Source: Susulua sp964536195
GTDB taxonomy: Bacteria; Omnitrophota; Gorgyraeia; Duberdicusellales; 4484-171
NCBI GenBank assembly: GCA_964536195.1
Contig: CAZHVO010000047.1
Coordinates: forward strand, 1 to 7,754
Direction: 5' to 3'
DNA length: 7,754 bases
The notes below the pieces were generated by a model. The model had not been told where the DNA came from. It did no database searches and worked only from the letters and a program-made list of their open reading frames with translations. The number at the start of each line of letters is the position of its first letter. Position 1 is the first letter of the stretch. A program made the position numbers and the translations under genes. Positions 5,364 through 7,754 of this stretch are shown here, one piece after another.

Positions 5364-6242
5364 ATGGAGATTAAAGATTTAATTAAACTATTCGGAAACT
5401 TGAGAAATGCTTTGGAAGTTTTATATGTGGCTTACGACTTGAAAAAAGCTTCACGGCTGATATACAACGAAGGGAATAATCTAAATTCAGCTAAAAGATT
5501 TCTTAAAGAAAATAATCTATCTGTAGAAATTTCCTCGCTTAAATACATTGTCGAAAAAGACGGCAATAAAACTTGTTATGCTTCTTACGCTAAGCCGGTA
5601 AACCTAAATCATAAGCAAAAGGGTTTTTTGTATATCTATATCGCTCAATCTAGGAAAGTATCTCGATTAGCCAAAATATGTGAAAAGGGTCAGCACGAAA
5701 CTGAATTCGGAAGGATTTTAGGTTATCCGAAATGCTGCATTGATTTCTACAACAGGAATATTCAAGACTGCGTAAAAAAGAATTTGGATCTTCTTTTCCA
5801 AGTTCTGGCTGAAACCGACAGCCCCCTACCTTACCCTTTCTTGAATAATTTTGTGGCTAGATTTTTTGATGCATCTCTTTTGTCGCACTTTCCCTGTAAT
5901 TTTAACTGCCGAAAATCTTTGAAACAGGCAAAAGAACGTCTGGAATTAGTTAAGTCTATCTCACCGGCACTGGCCGAACATATAACCCGAGAGCTAAAAT
6001 CTTTGATTATACATACCGGGAGTAGAGGTATATATAAAATAAATAGTTTTTCTTTAGAAAACGGTGAGATCATTCTTAAAAACAAGGGGCTGGTCTCTTT
6101 AAATAGAACCTATATCGGCACCCTTATTGAGAAAAGCAACAGAATCCGCATCGTCGGTAAAAAAAGATTGATTCTGATGCAGGATAACAAAATCTTAAAA
6201 GAGCTTCGAGGAAAAAGCATAGGCGCTTTCCCATTCCAGTAG
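5364..6242 (+). CDS. DUF483-like protein with conserved Cys motifs
   Basis: Uncharacterised protein of 292 residues, the only plus-strand gene here. It carries GRILGYPKCCIDFY (G116-Y129, with C124 and C125) and, about 50 residues later, HFPCNFNC (H175, C178, C182). This pair of motifs recalls the DUF483 family (GYPxCC, then H-x-PCxFxC), found in archaea and scattered bacteria. The Cys/His set looks like a metal or cluster site, but that is inference. No signal peptide is present, so it should be cytoplasmic. The C-terminal 80 residues are beta-rich. Start: ATG 5364 has AGGTGG 8 nt upstream, whereas the in-frame GTG at 5352 (four residues longer) has no ribosome site. It converges on the hydrolase gene with only 23 nt between stops and no clear terminator. 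Gene call secure; family assignment from memory. Confidence 0.85.
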   Translation: MEIKDLIKLFGNLRNALEVLYVAYDLKKASRLIYNEGNNLNSAKRFLKENNLSVEISSLKYIVEKDGNKTCYASYAKPVNLNHKQKGFLYIYIAQSRKVSRLAKICEKGQHETEFGRILGYPKCCIDFYNRNIQDCVKKNLDLLFQVLAETDSPLPYPFLNNFVARFFDASLLSHFPCNFNCRKSLKQAKERLELVKSISPALAEHITRELKSLIIHTGSRGIYKINSFSLENGEIILKNKGLVSLNRTYIGTLIEKSNRIRIVGKKRLILMQDNKILKELRGKSIGAFPFQ

Positions 6243-6265
6243 GAATAATGTCTATAGCCCCAAAT

Positions 6266-7063
6266 TCAAAGTTTATCCAGAAAAGCAATGATTGATACAA
6301 GGTATTTATTTTCTGAATCAGAATAGATGCTATTGTGACTTCCGGATACCTCGACAAAATACTTAGGTTCTGGTGCTGCCTGGTATAACTTTTTCCCCAG
6401 CTTTATAGGGATTATTTCGTCATCCGCTGAATGCAAAAATAATTTAGGTGCCTTAATCTTATTAATTTTTCCTAGGGAATCAAGTATATTGGGTAAGATG
6501 AATTTTGGAACATAGGGATAAAATACTTTTCCGATATCCCGGCCGCTAGAGAATGCCCCTTCAGCGATTAAACCTCCTACCTTCTCCCTAGAAGCAAGAT
6601 CAATTATCACTGCTGCGCCTAGAGACTCACCGTAAAGTATAATTTGCTCAGGTTTAATATTCTTTTTATTAATTAAGTAATCATATCCGGCCTTAGCATC
6701 AAGATATAGGCCTGACTCTTTCGGCTTACCAGAACTTAGCCCGTAACCTCGATAGTCAATTATAAAGATATTAACTTTAGCCTGTTCCAAAATTAGAATC
6801 TTATCTAACCTACTACTGAGATTACCGCCATTGCCATGGCAAAATAATAAAGTATATTTTGCCTCTTGATGAGGCAGGAACCAGCCATGTATTTGAACAC
6901 CATCTTTAGTATTTAAATATACTTCTTGGAAGGTGAGGTCGATATCTGCAGGTGTGGCTTGAAGCCCTTTTGAAGGGAAGAATACGCTTTTGGCCTCAAG
7001 ATGTTTAACATAAAGAAAGATTAAACCTAAGCTTGCAGCAATGTATATGATGAGTCTTAGCAT
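6266..7063 (-). CDS. Membrane-anchored alpha/beta hydrolase (BEM46/YfhR-like)
   Basis: Predicted serine hydrolase of 265 residues; substrate unknown, probably an ester or lipid. Numbered from ATG 7063: a membrane anchor at about 2-19 (LRLIIYIAASLGLIFLYV); the oxyanion-side motif FCHGNGGN (74-81); the nucleophile elbow GESLG with Ser147; the acid Asp215 in SADDEIIP; and the catalytic His243 in GSHNS. The triad is complete, and the HGNGGN plus GESLG pattern is typical of the BEM46/ABHD13-like family, as is the length. The N-terminal helix would anchor it with the catalytic domain outside the cytoplasm. Start: a TTG at 7075 would add four residues. I prefer ATG 7063, which has a purine-rich AAGAGAG just upstream, though neither site is strong. 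It follows the cyclophilin-like gene and is probably in the same transcript. Confidence 0.9.
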   Translation of the reverse strand: MLRLIIYIAASLGLIFLYVKHLEAKSVFFPSKGLQATPADIDLTFQEVYLNTKDGVQIHGWFLPHQEAKYTLLFCHGNGGNLSSRLDKILILEQAKVNIFIIDYRGYGLSSGKPKESGLYLDAKAGYDYLINKKNIKPEQIILYGESLGAAVIIDLASREKVGGLIAEGAFSSGRDIGKVFYPYVPKFILPNILDSLGKINKIKAPKLFLHSADDEIIPIKLGKKLYQAAPEPKYFVEVSGSHNSIYSDSENKYLVSIIAFLDKL

Positions 7064-7102
7064 TACTCTCTTCAATTTCTAATCTATTGCCTCAATTAAC
7101 TT

Positions 7103-7468
7103 TTAGGAGAGTTCTACTGATATCTTCTCGCCTAATTTTATTTTTTTCAATTCTTCTTTTGAAGCGCTTGTTTTCCCGACGATAACTACTGAACTAGCTG
7201 GTACCGGATCTCTACTGGTACTAGCTGGGGTAGGCCCAAAGAATACGCAAAGACACTTTCCCTGTGGCCAATAGCCTACATCTCCTACCTTAACCTCCAT
7301 TGACGCACCTTGTGCAGAAGCTTTAAAACCAATACAAAAGTAAATTTCATCACCCCAGGTAGAGACAGTTGAACTCAAAGGCAATTCTTGAGAGATTTCC
7401 TTTGCAGTTTGAGAATCATTAAATTCCACAGGAAAGGTGAGACTTTCAGCCTTAAAGCTAACCTTCAT
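7103..7468 (-). CDS. Cyclophilin-like fold protein (TM1367 / DUF369 type)
   Basis: A 121-residue single-domain protein of the cyclophilin-like family typified by Thermotoga TM1367. Diagnostic segments are STVSTWGDEIYF (33-44) and VGDVGYWPQGKCLCVFFGPT (61-80), followed by PVPASSVVIVGK (88-99), all in the family's usual order and at the family's full length. The fold resembles peptidyl-prolyl isomerases, but to my knowledge this family has no proven isomerase activity and its role is unknown. No signal peptide, so cytoplasmic. ATG 7468 has a strong ribosome site (AAGGAGG, 6 nt upstream), which settles the start. It lies 53 nt after the HD-GYP gene and 39 nt before the hydrolase ATG, on the same strand with no evident terminator between them, so co-transcription is likely. 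Confidence 0.92.
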   Translation of the reverse strand: MKVSFKAESLTFPVEFNDSQTAKEISQELPLSSTVSTWGDEIYFCIGFKASAQGASMEVKVGDVGYWPQGKCLCVFFGPTPASTSRDPVPASSVVIVGKTSASKEELKKIKLGEKISVELS

Positions 7469-7521
7469 AGCGCCTCCTTCTTAACTTTTTTATTTTGCCG
7501 GAAATAGGGAAAGGTTGGTTT

Positions 7522-7754
7522 TTATTCAAACTTAAATTGCTTTTTCTTAAAAATCTTAATACAACTATCTACTACCTGCTGATCATAAAGAATGCCTCTG
7601 TTTTTTTGAATCTCAGCAAGGGCTTTCTCTATACCCAAAGCGGCTCGATAAGGACGGTAAGAAGCCATAGCCTCAACAACGTCAGCTACAGTTAAAATCT
7701 TAGCCTCGATCAAAATATCCTTACCGAAAATTCCCTTAGGATATCCTGAACCAT
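7522..7754 (-). CDS. HD-GYP domain protein (cyclic-di-GMP phosphodiesterase family), C-terminal end only
   Basis: The last 76 residues of a gene that enters from the window edge. HD-GYP enzymes hydrolyse cyclic di-GMP, a second messenger. Seen: GSGYPKG at residues 1-7, the GYP part of the signature, with the codon before it probably Asp (only its last two bases are present). Then ILTVADVVEAM (19-29) with the conserved metal-ligand Asp24, followed by SYRPYRAALG and GILYDQQVVDSC, all in the canonical order. The protein ends soon after with a basic tail (FKKKQFKFE). The HD motif and any N-terminal sensor, receiver or PAS domain lie outside the window, so input signal and activity cannot be judged. 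It is upstream of, and probably co-transcribed with, the cyclophilin-like gene. No terminator is evident in the 53-nt gap. Confidence 0.93.
   Translation of the reverse strand, partial: GSGYPKGIFGKDILIEAKILTVADVVEAMASYRPYRAALGIEKALAEIQKNRGILYDQQVVDSCIKIFKKKQFKFE

Noticed and set aside
6234..6250. Small hairpin ATTCC-AGTA-GGAAT between the convergent genes
   Set aside because: Only 5 bp, no T-run on either strand, too weak to call a terminator.
5831..6357. Two minus-strand open frames opposite the end of the DUF483-like gene
   Set aside because: They overlap a well-supported gene on the other strand, and their translations show no family features.
7064..7075. Upstream TTG start for the hydrolase
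   Set aside because: It adds only four residues and has no ribosome site at a suitable distance; ATG 7063 is the better choice, though not certain.
7495..7695. Plus-strand open frame of 66 codons
   Set aside because: Antisense to the HD-GYP gene end, whose conserved motifs are unmistakable.

Overview
The window is AT-rich, tightly packed bacterial DNA with eight long genes or gene fragments plus two very short genes. All run on the minus strand except one. Strong AGGAGG-type ribosome sites, sigma70-like promoters, a BamE-like lipoprotein, several secreted TPR proteins and an HD-GYP signalling domain point to a Gram-negative-type (diderm) bacterium. The mix of a DUF483-like protein, a caspase-like protein, a TM1367-type cyclophilin-like protein and HD-GYP recalls uncultivated phyla such as Candidatus Omnitrophota. 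That placement is an impression only, with no phylogenetic marker behind it. No tRNA, rRNA, insertion sequence or CRISPR array was seen.

Region 1 (1-4358, minus strand) is a three-gene, translationally coupled block. In transcription order it holds a 789-residue secreted TPR/coiled-coil protein (1989-4358), a 244-residue secreted beta-domain plus TPR-like protein (1253-1987), and a secreted caspase-like peptidase (1-1256, cut by the window edge). The gaps are 1 nt and then a 4-nt overlap. All three have signal peptides, so a caspase-like enzyme and two partner or scaffold proteins would act together outside the cytoplasm. This is the most unusual part of the window.

Region 2 (4375-4782, minus strand) is a compact unit of two single-pass membrane peptides of 39 and 44 residues. 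It has its own sigma70-like promoter and ends in a GC-rich hairpin with a T-run. The hairpin lies directly before the ribosome site of the TPR gene, leaving no room for another promoter. The big operon is therefore probably read by leakage through this hairpin, giving many small peptides and fewer large proteins.

Region 3 (4813-6242) is a divergent pair. One is a BamE/SmpA-like lipoprotein (minus), whose promoter sits so close to the ATG that the mRNA may be leaderless. The other is a DUF483-like cysteine-motif protein (plus).

Region 4 (6266-7754, minus strand) holds, in transcription order, the 3' end of an HD-GYP cyclic-di-GMP phosphodiesterase gene, a cyclophilin-like (TM1367 family) protein and a membrane-anchored alpha/beta hydrolase. 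Spacing is 39-53 nt and no terminator is evident between them, so they are probably co-transcribed.
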